Shown: piece by piece, positions 1-12,412 of the stretch
How the letters are laid out: the number at the start of each line of letters is the position of its first letter
Position numbering within the stretch: position 1 is the stretch's first letter
Assembly: GCA_944472155.2 (NCBI GenBank)
Contig: OX235271.1
Coordinates: 119,417,329 to 119,481,328, forward strand
Source: Trichobilharzia szidati
Taxonomy: Eukaryota; Platyhelminthes; Trematoda; Strigeidida; Schistosomatidae
Length of the DNA: 64,000 bases
Direction: 5' to 3'
Made by a program: the position numbers and the translations under genes
The notes under the pieces: generated by a model
The model's input: the letters and a program-made list of their open reading frames with translations, nothing else
Databases searched by the model: none
Told to the model about the DNA's origin: nothing

Positions 1-1404
1 TCCTTCCAATGTACTTGCTCCCGCAAGTGCACGTAAATTCATAAACGCAGTTGGAGGTGACATCAGCAGGGTATTTATCCAGTTTTTAGTGGATCATGGA
101 AGGAGTGGTGTTGTATACTGTTATGAGTTTTGCTGCCGGGAAGCTTCTATTTATTGCTCCTTTCAGTCTTCTGTCAATCTTTTGTGAAACTGCATCTCCT
201 TTGAATGGGAGACAAATAAATACTTTTTTCTTTTCTACAGTTGGATGCTTTTCTTTCTTATCTTTTTCTCTGCTATACTTCTGTATAAATCCTTTAGGAT
301 ATCCGTTTTCCCTCAGGCATTTCTCGATGAAATCTAGTTCTTCTTCGACCTTGTTTGGTGAACATAGCTTCCTGGCTCTGTCGTACAAAGTCCTCACTAA
401 TCCACGTTTATAGCTTATGGGACAAAAGCTGTTATAGTGAAGATATTGTCCAGTCCAGGTTTCTTTTCTATAGATGGACTTTTCAATCATGCCTTCGTTT
501 GTTCTTTTTACATTCAGATCCAGGAAATTGAACTCATTTTTATGTTCATATTCCATGGTGAACTTGATATTTGGATGAATCTCATTTAGGCGATCATGTA
601 ATGCCGATGCGTGATCCATGTCGTTGCAAACAACAAATGTGTCATCAACATATCGGCGATAGTAGGTTGTTCCATTGATAGCAGAACTTAGTTGTGTCTG
701 TTCAAGGTAGCCCATGAAGATATCAGCCAGGATAGGTCCCAGAGGTGAACCCATAGCGACCCCATCAATTTGTCGGTAGAGTTGATTGTTGAATTTGAAT
801 TGTATATCTTTTGTGCAGAGCAGCAGTAGTCGCTTCATCTCTGTTTCCGGTAACGGTAGTAGATCCGTTTGTTTACAAATAATATCAATCGTTTCCATCA
901 GTGGTACGTTTGTGAACAAAGAGGTCACGTCATACGATACCATGAGTTTGTCTGATATGTCGATGTTGTCAACTTCCTTGGAGAATTGGTAGCTATCCTT
1001 CAGGCTATGGGTTGCAAATTTAATTCGAATTGGCTCTATGGAATCAGCTAACCATCGAGCTAACTTGTGGCATGGTGAGTCAATCATTGACAAGATTGGT
1101 CTTAAAGGCACGTTCGCTTTGTGGATTTTTGGTAGGCCGTACATAGACGGCAGGCGTCCACCCTTTGACTTCAGTTTATTGTATGTTTCGTTGTTGATTA
1201 GTTTCTTCATTAGAAGTTCTTTGAGACATTTATTTACTTTATTTTCAAACGACGTTGTGCCATCTTTTTTGTTGTCTACTTGGAATTTTTCTTTGTCGTT
1301 TAGAACTGTCATCATTTTATGAATATAATCAGCTTTGTTCATTATAACAACCCCAGAGCCTTTATCAGGTCTAAATATGACAATTTCATCGTTCTCATAT
1401 AGTT
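1..1404 (-). mobile_element. Penelope-like element 1 (RT to start of GIY-YIG), 5'-truncated
   Basis: A Penelope-like retroelement on the minus strand that runs off the left edge. It encodes the reverse transcriptase and the first residues of the C-terminal GIY-YIG endonuclease (CVYEFTCTCGSKYIGR, read from 1-55). The RT lacks its N-terminal region because the element starts abruptly next to a SINE tail at about 1404. An in-frame TAA at about 83-85 separates RT from endonuclease, so the copy is probably dead although the RT is otherwise open. The family is known for RT plus GIY-YIG in one protein. Confidence 0.9.
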
Positions 1405-1519
1405 TCTTTTTTTTTTCCTTCACGTACCCCAGTGGAACATAGGGCTTCAAGCTAGTGGCTTGAAGTTTCTGTAGCAGTATTTTATTTTTACAGGATGGGG
1501 TTGCTAGCCTCATGCCCAA
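86..1519 (-). pseudogene. PLE reverse transcriptase ORF with SINE-derived N terminus
   Basis: An open frame of 477 codons. Residues 41 onward are PLE reverse transcriptase: RPDKGSGVVIM at about 50-60, the PSMYGLPKIHK block at about 124-134, SYDVTSLFTNVP at 195-206 with the first catalytic Asp, GVAMGSPLGP at 253-262, and the catalytic YVDD at 290-293. The thumb/connector region follows up to residue 477, where an in-frame TAA cuts off the GIY-YIG domain. The first 39 or so residues are not RT. They translate the body and A-rich tail of the adjoining SINE (lysines 36-39 are the poly-A tail). The ATG is therefore a fortuitous start and the real protein began further upstream in an intact element. 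All visible RT catalytic residues are present. Retrotransposition from this copy is unlikely without the endonuclease and N terminus. Confidence 0.85.
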
Positions 1520-1640
1520 CCTTTCCTCTTTACCAGCTTTATTTCTGGCTCAGCGAGGTAAAGGAGTGCGTCGGCCGGGGATCGAACCCCGAACCATGTG
1601 CATGGTCGGCGAGCGTCCTAACCGCTATACCACCGACGCA
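1405..1640 (-). mobile_element. tRNA-derived SINE, copy 1
   Basis: The head (rc 1569-1640) is tRNA-like with an A box (TGGTATAGCGG) and a B box (GGTTCGATCCC). The body and a short A-rich tail (T run at 1407-1416 on the plus strand) follow. The same head, body and tail recur at 28111-28330, and a relative with a different head is at 26648-26880. It sits exactly between two unrelated PLE fragments and shows no target-site duplication. The anticodon arm does not pair, so it is not a functional tRNA gene. Confidence 0.85.
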
Positions 1641-2460
1641 TGTATGTCCACACACACACACGAAAATCGGTAAATTGTGTGGGATATGATATAATCACTT
1701 GTGCACTTTTGAGGTTTCCAGTGAAGCATATTTTTTAGCTTTTTCCACAATTACAAGCTGGGCTGCATAGTAGGTTCTACGGACGATGGAATTCAACCTT
1801 TGTCTCAAAATCCTACTATTTATTTCCCCATTATATAGTAATTTGATGAAAACCTTTTTCTTAGGGACAGTATGGATTGTAGGTTTAGAGGCTAGTTGAC
1901 TTCTACACCTGTTTAAAAATTTCAAAGGATATCCGTTTTCAACAAGAGTATCCATCAGTATTTCGTTTTCTTTGTGTATAGCATCAGCCGTGCAAATACG
2001 CTGAATCCTTTTAAATAGACACTTCACCAAGCCTCTCATATATTGTAATGGACAGAAGCTGTGAAAATTAAGGTATTGCCCTGTCCAAGTGAGCTTTCTG
2101 TAGATAGACCGTCTTATTGAGCCATCGTCTCTTCGACTCAGAAGTATGTCTAAAAATGCGAGCTGGTTGCGACTTTCTTCCTCGCATGTAAGACTGATAT
2201 GATTCTGTACAGAGTTAAGTCTGTCCAATAGACGACTCGCATCTTCATGATCGTCGCATATCAAAATGATATCGTCTACATATCTCTTATAGAAAGGCAA
2301 TTTAGAAATTAAATCAGAGTATAAGTTTTCAACATAAGACATGTAAACGTCCGCTAATAAAGGTCCTAATGGGCTCCCCATCGCAATGCCATGCACTTGT
2401 GTAAAATGTTCACCTTCAAACGTGAAATGGACGTTGATTGGATTACCAAACGTTTGTGTT
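1641..2460 (-). mobile_element. Penelope-like element 2 (RT fingers/palm to start of GIY-YIG)
   Basis: A second PLE, clearly a different family from the one at 1-1404 by sequence. It begins abruptly near 2460 at TQTFGNPINVHF, continues through GIAMGSPLGP and YVDD, and decays after a TGA at about 1692-1694. The sequence after the stop still reads NLPIFVCVCGHTC, like the start of the GIY-YIG domain, and is then replaced by the SINE at 1640. It is both 5'-truncated and interrupted. Confidence 0.85.
1695..2396 (-). pseudogene. PLE reverse transcriptase fragment
   Basis: 233 codons from an internal Met; the homologous frame extends upstream without a stop to about 2458. Residues 3-12 are GIAMGSPLGP and residues 39-42 are the catalytic YVDD, followed by the NQLAFLDILLSRR and WTGQYLNFHSFCP blocks typical of the PLE palm and thumb, and the PKKKVFIKLLYNGE block before the endonuclease. 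The first catalytic Asp motif (DVTSLFTN) is missing because of the 5' truncation. There is no host function. A stop ends it before GIY-YIG. Confidence 0.85.
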
Positions 2461-5400
2461 AATTATTCTTAATTCTATTTTTTGTCACTTTGTTTAATTT
2501 AACTTTTCCTTATATATTGACTTGACAAGTAAATGTGTGATCAGATTGTTTGAAATGTATAGTGCAAATACATCACATTTTTCAGATAATCTCCGTCTTC
2601 TAATAATGCTATCAAAATTTATAAAAGGGACCGACTGTTTTAAATACTAGTTTTTGGTTGATTATCACCTGCTTAACATAATGACATTGTCTAATTATGT
2701 CAACTTATGAGCACTAGAATATGAATGTGAAAACACAGTGCTTTATAAACAGGTCAAGTCGATCGACCTACTTTATAAGAAGTATAATTGTATTTCAGCA
2801 TCACGATTCAGTCGATATGATTTCACACCAATTATCAATTTATTTCCTATTTCTTGAATGAGAACTTTAAAACTGAACTAGACATTACTTTAATGATTTC
2901 AGATATACTGTTTACAGCTTTGGTTTGTTTCAATTTAGGTGTAAGCTACATTTAACAATGATGTGAACGCTTCTAAGCGGTTTAAATACCCTAGTGAATG
3001 AATGACTTACCAATGTAGAACTTTTCATGAAAGTTCGCCATTTCAAGCTGCTTTACTTTAGAAAGGCACACATAAAAGTAGGAAAAATAAGTGCAGTGAA
3101 ACGACAACAAGTGAAAACGTACAGCCTAGTGAATAACTTAATAAATAAGAGTGAGGATTTTCATGATCTGTTTAAATACGTCTGCGCCTCTGGGAACGAC
3201 TATGAGCCATGTTACTCACAATCCCCAACCATCGATTGTCAGCATCCCGAGGACTGTATCCACACCATCTCTAACCCCCCCCCCAACGTGGCTCAAACTA
3301 ATAGTCAATTTACTTTATGGGTTGGTGCTACGTTTCCATCCCACCAATCCTATTTAAGCTGACATTGCTTATCAAGGAAAGTAGTGAATCTGCCTGAGTA
3401 GCTCATGTGCTAGCCACCTCAGTCAATACAGCTTCACAACCTCATTGCTTGGCTTTCCTTCCTCAACTGTAATTCTATGCTACTCTAATTAGTATTGACC
3501 ATAATGAAACAATTAACACAAGAGATTGAACGGAGACACATATGGTCAGTAATTCAACAGTCGTGTCTCACTTATATTCGGTGGGACGGAGTGAAATGAT
3601 GTACAGTACACGCCTTCTTTGAAGGATAACGTGAAATCACACTGGCGCCAAAGGTGATGAAAGTTGGCGAATAATAAACCAGCCTTTTATATCCATGCTG
3701 GCACAGCATCAGCAATCAGTAATGATCTAAACAATTTAACATTTCACTCTCTATCCTTAAACTAGGAATCGGTTTAGATAGACGATGCAGTATCATCTAA
3801 CATATGATAGGGGAAAATCACATGCCAAATATATTCAGATCTTTACTGAAGGTCTTCAGAAAACTGCATTTCGTTAGAGTCTTCTCACTTAAAAGGATCA
3901 AATAATCCATATATTCCAGATCAACAGTACATTCTTCTGGTTACAGATGGAGCCCTTAAATGTGGAATTCAGCCTGGGTTATATTCATTTACACATCTAT
4001 AATTAAATTAAATATGAATGGTGACGAACGCCGCTGTTCATCTCCATTTCAGACTTTTTATTGTCCATAGGCTGTTAAATAGCTGTATACTTTTAAGTAG
4101 TTAGCCTTAATTGGTATAATGTACTTTCCTGGCATCCCCTTAACATCCACCTATTGTTACAACAACTTCAAAACGACAGCATCTGTTACCTCCTTCAAGT
4201 TAAGAAATATGGGAATTGCCAAAAGCCGATAAATATGCCCATGTTCCAGAATCTGTTTAGGAACAAAGATATGATCATCAAACCTTTATGTGAGCCTCAA
4301 ACCTGACTGGTTTGCTAAAGTTTGCTTATCCAGAACTATGCTTAGTCTTCCAGGACTACAGAACCTAGAATCTAAGGTGCTATACTAGTCAAGTAAATCC
4401 CTTTGTGATTATCACAGGAAAATTTACTCACTTTCTTATTGTACTGTTTTCTAACTGAATTAAGAAATAATTTCCACACTTAGTACTGATCAAAACCTGT
4501 ATGCACAACTCCGTAAGAACCAGAAATGTAGTAGTAGTAATTTAATATTATCAAGATAATCCAATTTCAGAAAACCGTTCAGAAATTCACTATGTGATTA
4601 GTTTTTATATTACTCAAGTGAGACGAGACGCCCAACACTCATTAACTGTCGTTACATAAACTGGAATAGCCAACAGAACTAGAATAATTTATTAGACTAC
4701 AATATGAACATAAAAACAGACAAACCGATATGGTTCATAATATTCATAACGCATTAGGTTTGTGACAGTATTAACATTTACAAACCAGCACACCTATAAC
4801 TAGGATGATTAACAATTTACATCATCCTAACTGAACTGTGTTGGATTCCTAAGCACTAGATAATACCTCAGTCGTTGCATAGACTTTTATTCAGTTTATA
4901 TTTAAGCAGCTTCCGCTTCTCCTCAAGTCTGTAGCCTCGTAACATCATTATCTTTGTATCAGTCACTTTGGGTGAAGCTGCAGAAATCCATTGGCATTTA
5001 TTGACCTCTGATTACAGGTTGTGGATGCCTTTAATATTGTTTCCCAAGCAGACTGAGTATAATACCAGGCTTTTTAAGAATAGTTATTGTTATTACACTC
5101 AAATAAGTGTTTGAGTCACTCTTCACTTAATGCAAACTTTATGTCCTCATAGGGAAAGAAGACGTGCAAGGACTTCGAAGCTTTCTATTTTCAAAATCCG
5201 TTTAGCCACAAGCATACATGTGCACAGACTAATATGTGATCTCCAAGCACACAGATAATCTCCACCTAATTATCAACATTGATAACTTATGGTAAAGTGG
5301 TCTACTTGTATCCATCATTGACGTGATGTTGGTGGTCGGTGGGCGAGACTGTATATGCCTTTATGTTTGGAAGTGTTGCTGGCTAGGAGCAGCGGGTTTT

Positions 5401-8400
5401 CTGAAGGGGATTGTAAAAGACCACTGTTGTCCGTTTGTCGGCATAGTACTTAATATATATGTCCTGACAGACTATTCGGTATGTTTCAGCTTCCCTACCT
5501 GAACAAAAAATTACTTGCTAAGATGACTATATCTGAGAGCATTACTTTTAGCGGCAAACTTTATTGCTCCTGACAATCTTTTATTTCGTCTTACTGTGGT
5601 CAGCGCGCGCTGGTTGATATTATGGAAAGACATCGGTGGGCATCACGGTCTCATTTTATCCTTACAGATCAAATCATTTGACAGCTCATAGACAACTGTG
5701 CACTGGGATCCATTTAAGTGGTTAGTTTCCTGTCCTTGACTTCAGTATTGTCCCTAAACTAGCAGTGCCACCAGAACTAATCGAAAAATCTCTCAGTATC
5801 CATACAGTGGTTTTCTGGATTCACTATTTTGTTCAGGAAGGATTAAGAGACTGTTCCAGCAGCTTAGCTTTAAATAGTGCTTGTTTTTTCAGTAATTTTC
5901 TATTTCCGCTTAGATTCAGGTGGACTCAAAAAATGCATTAAGGGTTTCACATTTCATGGAGATGTTTCCAGTCAAAATGTTGTATTGTGTTTACCCAAAC
6001 CACTCTTTAGGGAGGTGATCTAATATTTACAGACTATAAGTTCTGCAGCAAATAAAGTGAGTGGTATTTTCGTTCAGAAGGTTCACTGTCACGGACAAAA
6101 TGCATACGAGTACAGTCCACATTCAAAGCTATTCTAATCACCAGAAATATTAGAGCGAACACACTTTGTCTGTCTAAAATCACTCTAAGATCACTAATCA
6201 GTCCATGTGTAACACAGACAGTTTCGAAGACTGACGTTAAAGTACTGAGACAGTGAATAAGGTTAAAATGGAACATTAATCTGTAGTGAGATTGAAACCG
6301 TTGGATTTTATAATTTGCCACGGGGTTTCGTGAATAAAGGTAGGAAGCTAAACTGATAATCTTGACGTGTAGAACATGTTTGCATTTTTCCTTTGTATCT
6401 GAACAGTTGAAAGATTTCAAGCTTTTGAGTGAAGAACGTTCCGAAATCCTAGGAGTTTTAGGTCAAAAGGTCTTAAAACGTGTACTTCATAGGTGTCTGG
6501 ATTAGGAAATTAACTGGAAAGTAAAAGTTCAAGCCATATCATGAGATGTCTAGAATAAAATTACCTGAAGTTAGTGTGATGAGATATAACATAATAATAT
6601 TCTAAAAAATGTCAACTCGTTCTGTTTAACGGTGGTTTCAGTGACAGGTAATGTGCCAAAACATGAGAAAGTCTACATGCGTTAGTAAGACTTTATATAA
6701 AATTGCTGCAGACACAGTACCTTCATGCGATATTGACTGGTTCTACGTATTGATTCAAGTTCTATTGAACCAGTTTATGATATGAAAAGCCAGCTAGTAG
6801 GTTTTCAAATGAAATGCGCTTTGATTACTTTGGTGTTGTTCATGTAATTTTGATATTTTATTAGAAAGGCTTTCATTGGAAGTCTAGACATGACAGAAAT
6901 TACAAACTGTTGTAAGGTCTAAACCACTAGACCATTGGTTATTCCTACAACTACCGTTTCCGTTTTCAACTATATAAACATAAACTAGAAGTCAAGTACA
7001 ACTGTATGTATCCATTCATATCCATAAATGTAAACAGTCATGTTGTATCTGTCTGACTAGGATAAGAGAAACACGCCAACGGAAATACAAATATTGCAAG
7101 AAGGTTTCTGGATCTTGACATTTGGTTAGTAGGCAGTCAGTATAAATATTAACATAAATCCAGTCTAACAACCAATGAACTATTTGAAAGGGAACTAAAA
7201 AGTGAACAGACAAGTCGACGGTGGAACAAGTTGGAATACATGTACTCGCAGTGTTAACGGAACTATTAAGAACAAGTAATCTAAAATACCACGTGTGGAG
7301 AATTTTTAATAGGTCATTTTGTTTTGAAATTTGTGTGGATGATGTTGTCTAAATCAAAAATCAAAGATTTACAATCTAACCGTTTCCGTGACTACAACTT
7401 CATGATATGATGCTCAAAGATCACATTCATGTTAATGCACTTAATAGTAATATCCAACTACCAACTGAGGGCTTTTTAAACTAATTGGGTACCCAGAAAT
7501 TGGTCAGTATGTGAGGCGGCGTTCGAACAAATGAACCACTGGTAAAACATTCAGTAACTAGCTCGATAAAAGCAACTTCATGAAGCAAAACATTCCCAAG
7601 CTTTAGTTAATATTATGTAGTTGAAAATAACAGCCAAAGAGTTCCGAACTTCGGTTTCACGCTACCGATATGTGAAAAAAATAGATTTGTATTCTCAGTA
7701 GAGAATATCGTCATTGTTTAAGACTAAGCAACGCCGAAGTTGTTGTTTCTCAGCAAATTGTCGGTGTATTAATCTGTTCATGAAGAACAGAAACTTTTAA
7801 ACATTTAACAGCCTGAGCTTTGATACTTCAATGATAATGATTTATGTATCATAGAATCGTTTCATTTGCTTGCTGATACACTAAAACTTTTAGTCTTGAC
7901 AGGTGCGTCTGATGATATCATAATTTGTCAACTAAAAAACTTGTTTCAGTAGCAACTTTAAAAATGTCTATTTTATTCAACTAGTTATTTATTATTGATT
8001 TAAAGAATCATTTAGAATTCAAAGCGAGTATTAATAAAATTGCATTATGCATTCAGAACGAATGAACGAAGTTAATGTACAGAGAGGTGTTGCAACATAT
8101 TGATCATTTTGAAAATGTGTTGTTGTCTGTTTCTCCATAGTGTTTGAAAATTTAAAAAGAAGAAATAAGCCAACATGTTTGCACAGAGTTCATACAGTGA
8201 AGAAAATGTGGAAATTTCTGACTGTGAAAACAGTCGACTGGATATCATTTTGTGCTGAAATCGGAGAAAAAAGGACGTTTTTCATACTATTTATAAATTT
8301 CTCCACCTAAGAATGAAGCATAGTCTGAATTTTACTAATACCAATAAGAATTAGACATGCTAGACTAAAATATTAGACGATAAAACAGATGATTACTTAG

Positions 8401-10820
8401 ATACAAAAGTCGATAGGAGTCAGATCCGTTAGGACAGATTTAGTAAGACGCTTAGGTAGTCAAACTAAAATTAAATGACTGAAATAAGGAACTTAAACTC
8501 AGGAAAGGTACATTAGCACTCGATGCATATTCTCAGAATCTTATTTAAAAGTTTCTTGAAACAGGATAAAAGCATTTAGTCAGGCGAATAGTGACTGAAA
8601 AACACCTATAAATATTTTCAGTTTTGTTATTAAACAAAGACCAAGTATGAACCTTGATTAAAGAAGAAAGTCACCATCGTAGGCTGATACACAAATCAAT
8701 TTAGAACTGTATATAGTTCAGTTATCATACTCTAATAGGTGATAACCAGTTTACAGAACGATACTAAGATTCCCAACCTTCATCAGAAGCATACCATCGT
8801 CTGAGTTGTAGGTTCTAACCTTAGCTGTTAATTCGACAACTTCGTTGATTAGCCATCCATGCACTGTTAAGTCATCAGGTCAGGGTTGAAGGGTTGACGT
8901 TTATCAATACTGCATAGCTACTTTTGAAAAGATTATAATTAATATAATCGTATTAGTATTGCACAAAAAGCACCCACCTGAATAAAAACTGTGATCATAA
9001 TCCATCCATTAATTTCTTTTGCACTTTATTTTATCAAGATAAATAGTAAATTATTTCATCGATGACAGAATTGTCTTCGATAAATCGCCTGTATAATATC
9101 CCACAAACTTTCATCGTTAAATTGGATTTTCAATATCTGTAGAACCCCAGTAGTCGCAAATGTCACTATAACTGTAGTCATACATACGAATCGGATACTA
9201 GGAGCCCGAAAGACTGAAAGTAGTGCTAATTAGTGGTAAACAAATAAAAATAAAAGATAAAAACAAACAAACAGGTAAATCAGGAAATTACTAAATTGTC
9301 AAAACAAAGTTCAGCATTAGTATAATACAGATGAAAGGAAAATTTCGTAATCTTTATGTCTACAAATTGGTTATTTAATTAATATAGACGATTGTAACAC
9401 TTTAATTCACAGTTTTATAAGTATTCACTCGTTACCGCATTCACTTAAATATTGTGTACAGACATTTTGCGCCTACAAGTGAGCGGTAACCACCCAACGT
9501 AATCACGGTGATCTAAGCATTCAGCGACCACATTATTAAGCAGTATAACTCACCTGCTTTTAAAAAAATGACCGTCTATCCATCCTTATAAGTAGCATAT
9601 AATGATGATATTTTTGCTTGGCTTCTTAACACCACTTATTCTACACAGAAGATTATATATTTTGGTTGAAACATTGAATTTTTAAAGGTAACTATAATCT
9701 GAAATCTGTATTACATTTATTCACTGTATCGTTCTTTGAAAATACTATCAAATCTTGTTTTAAATATCAACTCTGTTTGTTTTTAAACCAGCTCTCCATG
9801 AATTCAATTCTTTCTCAAACTCAAAATTGAGAAATCGGGAAATGAATCATCTTGAAAGTTCCGTCTGATGTGGTAAATCAAGATTAGGGAATCTGTATTT
9901 AATCACAACATATCCATGCGTTACATTTACATTAAGGACATATTTTACTGTGACCTGAATTTCCTGAAGCAGAGCTATTACATTCCTACTTTCATTCCAC
10001 ATAATTACAGTAAGTATTGTATGGAAGACATTTAGTCATACATGTCTACTATATAAACCTCAATGAGGAAAAAATGAAACTGAGGAAGAGGCCTGTAATA
10101 CATAAAAACATAGTCAGGGAATAATATCCACTAAAAGTCACTGACAAACATTTTTCCACTGCATCTTGGAGTTTAGTAGTTCAATAGTTTGCTTAGGTTT
10201 CTGATAATGTCCATCTTGAAATCATTTCTTTTTTTGCAAGTGAACATTATAATTCTCAACTCTGTTCTTTTTTTGCAGCAGAAATATTTTCACAGTAAGA
10301 GTATGATATAGGGAAACCTGTTTCTTAAACATAATTTCCTGATAAAAATATGAATTCATTGAACTCTCCTAGAATTTTTCTTTTAGAGTATCCAGTAAGT
10401 TATCAGGCTATTCGAATAAATATTGTAAATAAACTTCAGACAGCTGTTCCAATGCATTTGAATATCTAAACAAAATACCGGATACGTTCAGCTAAATTCC
10501 CTTATCTGTATGTGAGTTGTTGTGTCCACATTAAAAAGAAGAGTTTGTTTTGGTGAGTTTGAGAATACATTGAGTTCTGTTAATAGGTAACTTGGGTTTG
10601 TGGCTTATTTGAATAAACTGCTAACTACAGACTTTAGTTTCTGCTTGACAATACAAGTTGTCCACTGGTTATGAAAATCTGTCAAAGATAATCAGACTTC
10701 CTGGGAAACATTCAAACTTTCAGTCAACGAAAAACATGAAAAAGTAATCATTTCCATTTTCTTAAATAACGGAAAAAGTTTGTAGATCAGGTAGACGATT
10801 CTGATGTGTTTGCGATCTCT
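2461..10820. other. AT-rich DNA with no recognised gene
   Basis: About 8.4 kb of AT-rich sequence. Open frames such as 3027-3362 (+), 6034-6420 (-) and 7016-7213 (-) have no recognisable domain, no convincing splice context and amino-acid content like translated AT-rich noise. I see a C run at about 3278-3286 but no clear tandem array. Old unrecognised repeats may be present. Confidence 0.5.
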
Positions 10821-10824
10821 GGAA

Positions 10825-10990
10825 TGGGTGGTTGATTGCATAGCTTTTATTGTCCTTCTAGACATCTTCAGTGCAAACTTGAATGTGTAGTGAATTTATT
10901 TGAACTCTGTCTACAAAGGTTGTCAAGAGATACAGTTATATAATTCATGGAGAATTGAAATAAGTTAAATTCATAGTGAAATTCACTCTG
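10825..10990 (-). mobile_element. decayed PLE 3'-end remnant
   Basis: The stretch GTCCTTCTAGACATCTTCAG and its flanks resemble 43330-43460 and 48265-48400, which lie just downstream of a PLE GIY-YIG coding remnant. No coding sequence remains here. Identification rests only on similarity within the window. Confidence 0.35.
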
Positions 10991-11339
10991 AAAAGGTTGT
11001 CAGCAACGACAGTCAAATCTTCTCAGTTATTTCCGTTTTTATCCACTCAGTAAACACCTGATATTTATTCTTATTTATTTTCAGTTTTCTAGACTACGCA
11101 TATTTCCACTGTTTGTTTTGCTACTACAGTACCAAGGAATACAATAAATAGTATCGAAAAGCCCAATGTAAACTATGGGTTTTGATTATGCTACCTATGT
11201 GTCAAGTATCTTTGAAAAGAAAACCACAACAAGCTTAATTTATTTCATTATCATAAGACTACGTGATGATCAGAGTATTCATGTGTATTACTTGTTCACA
11301 CAGTCTATCGAGTATGTGTTATCTTTTTCTCCTTCTATG

Positions 11340-12412
11340 GCAGAGTTGACTGGGAAGTGATTTCGAAACTACCTCAACACTACAGCGTGCAGCACCCAAA
11401 ATCTTTATCAACGTCATTCAACAGCTAGCTATATGACAATGCCACAGATCAGGTAATCTACAGCGGGAAATAGAGAGGCGTTTCAAGTGTATGCAGGAGT
11501 AAGACAATGCTGCCTATTATCCCCAATGATATTCCCAATTGTAATGGACTGGATTATGCGGAAGACTGTGCATGGTGAGCGAGAAGACAGGAATACGCTG
11601 GAATGATAAGAAGACTCTCGGAGTTCTGGATTTCGCGCATGGACGATTTAAGTTTAATATTGCACAAACTGGAAGACTTACAAACGAATACCAACAAACT
11701 GGCAGTAGAAGCAGTTTGCGAAGACAGGACTTCACGTGAATATAGAGAAGACGGAGTTGATGAAGATAACCAAAGAACCGCAACAACAGCAACAACAACG
11801 ACCAGCACCAATCACCATCAACGGGAGAGATTTGAAAGAGATTACTTCCTTCACTTATCTAGGAAACATCGTTTCATTCACAGACGAAATAATGGATGAA
11901 GATGTCGAAACTAGAATCAGGAAGACAAGGTAGACCTTCAGCAATCTGAAACCAGTTTGGAAGTTTCCTGCACTCCACGGCATAAACAACAAGATTCTGA
12001 TTTTCAACACCGATGTCAAGTTATTTCTTCGATATGGGTTAGAAACAGCGTGTCACGGAAAGCATTTCCAACAAGTTACAGACTTTCATCAGCAGCTTCC
12101 CGCTTTGCTTGCTCCATACTGAAGATTAAATGGCAAGAAAGAATTAGTGATAAGAAACTGTGGGAACAAACCAACCAACAGTCGATCGCTCAACAAATAT
12201 ATAGGGGAAAATGGAGATGGATCGGGCATATATTGAGGAAACCATTGAATGACATTGCCCGCAATGCAGGCCAACGCTTGGGTGGAATCCCAAAGGGAAG
12301 CGAAAAGTTGGTCCTCCTAGCGTGACATGGAGCAGATCATGTGAGGAAGAGATGAGAGTTTGGTCAGTCGCGGACCCAGCTAAAGAGAGCAGCAGAAAAT
12401 AGAACACAATGG
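11340..12412 (+). mobile_element. RTE/SR2-like non-LTR retrotransposon, 3' part
   Basis: Broken reading frames of an RTE-clade LINE. In order: GVRQCCLLSPMIFPIVMDWI (RT motif around the palm), a degenerate active site where FADD is replaced by a reading like MDDLSLI, the block ITINGRDLKEITSFTYLGNI, then IRKTR, TFSNLKPVWK and ALHGINNKILIFNTDVK, and finally a GHILRKPLND-type C terminus. Frameshifts and stops (for example the TAG after IRKTR at about 11931) make it a pseudogene. A glutamine-codon CAA expansion at about 11779-11800 interrupts the frame. A related copy is at 37300-38062. These LINEs are plausible partners for the SINEs, but that is inference. Confidence 0.85.

Noticed and set aside
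1569..1640. tRNA gene
   Set aside because: A and B boxes are present, but the anticodon stem does not pair, and the same sequence heads a dispersed SINE at 28111. Treated as a tRNA-derived SINE head.
3027..3362. Protein-coding gene
   Set aside because: 111 codons with no domain, a C-run artefact and an overlapping alternative frame; no support beyond openness.
6034..6420. Protein-coding gene
   Set aside because: 128 codons of no recognisable family in AT-rich DNA; no splice or repeat context supports it.
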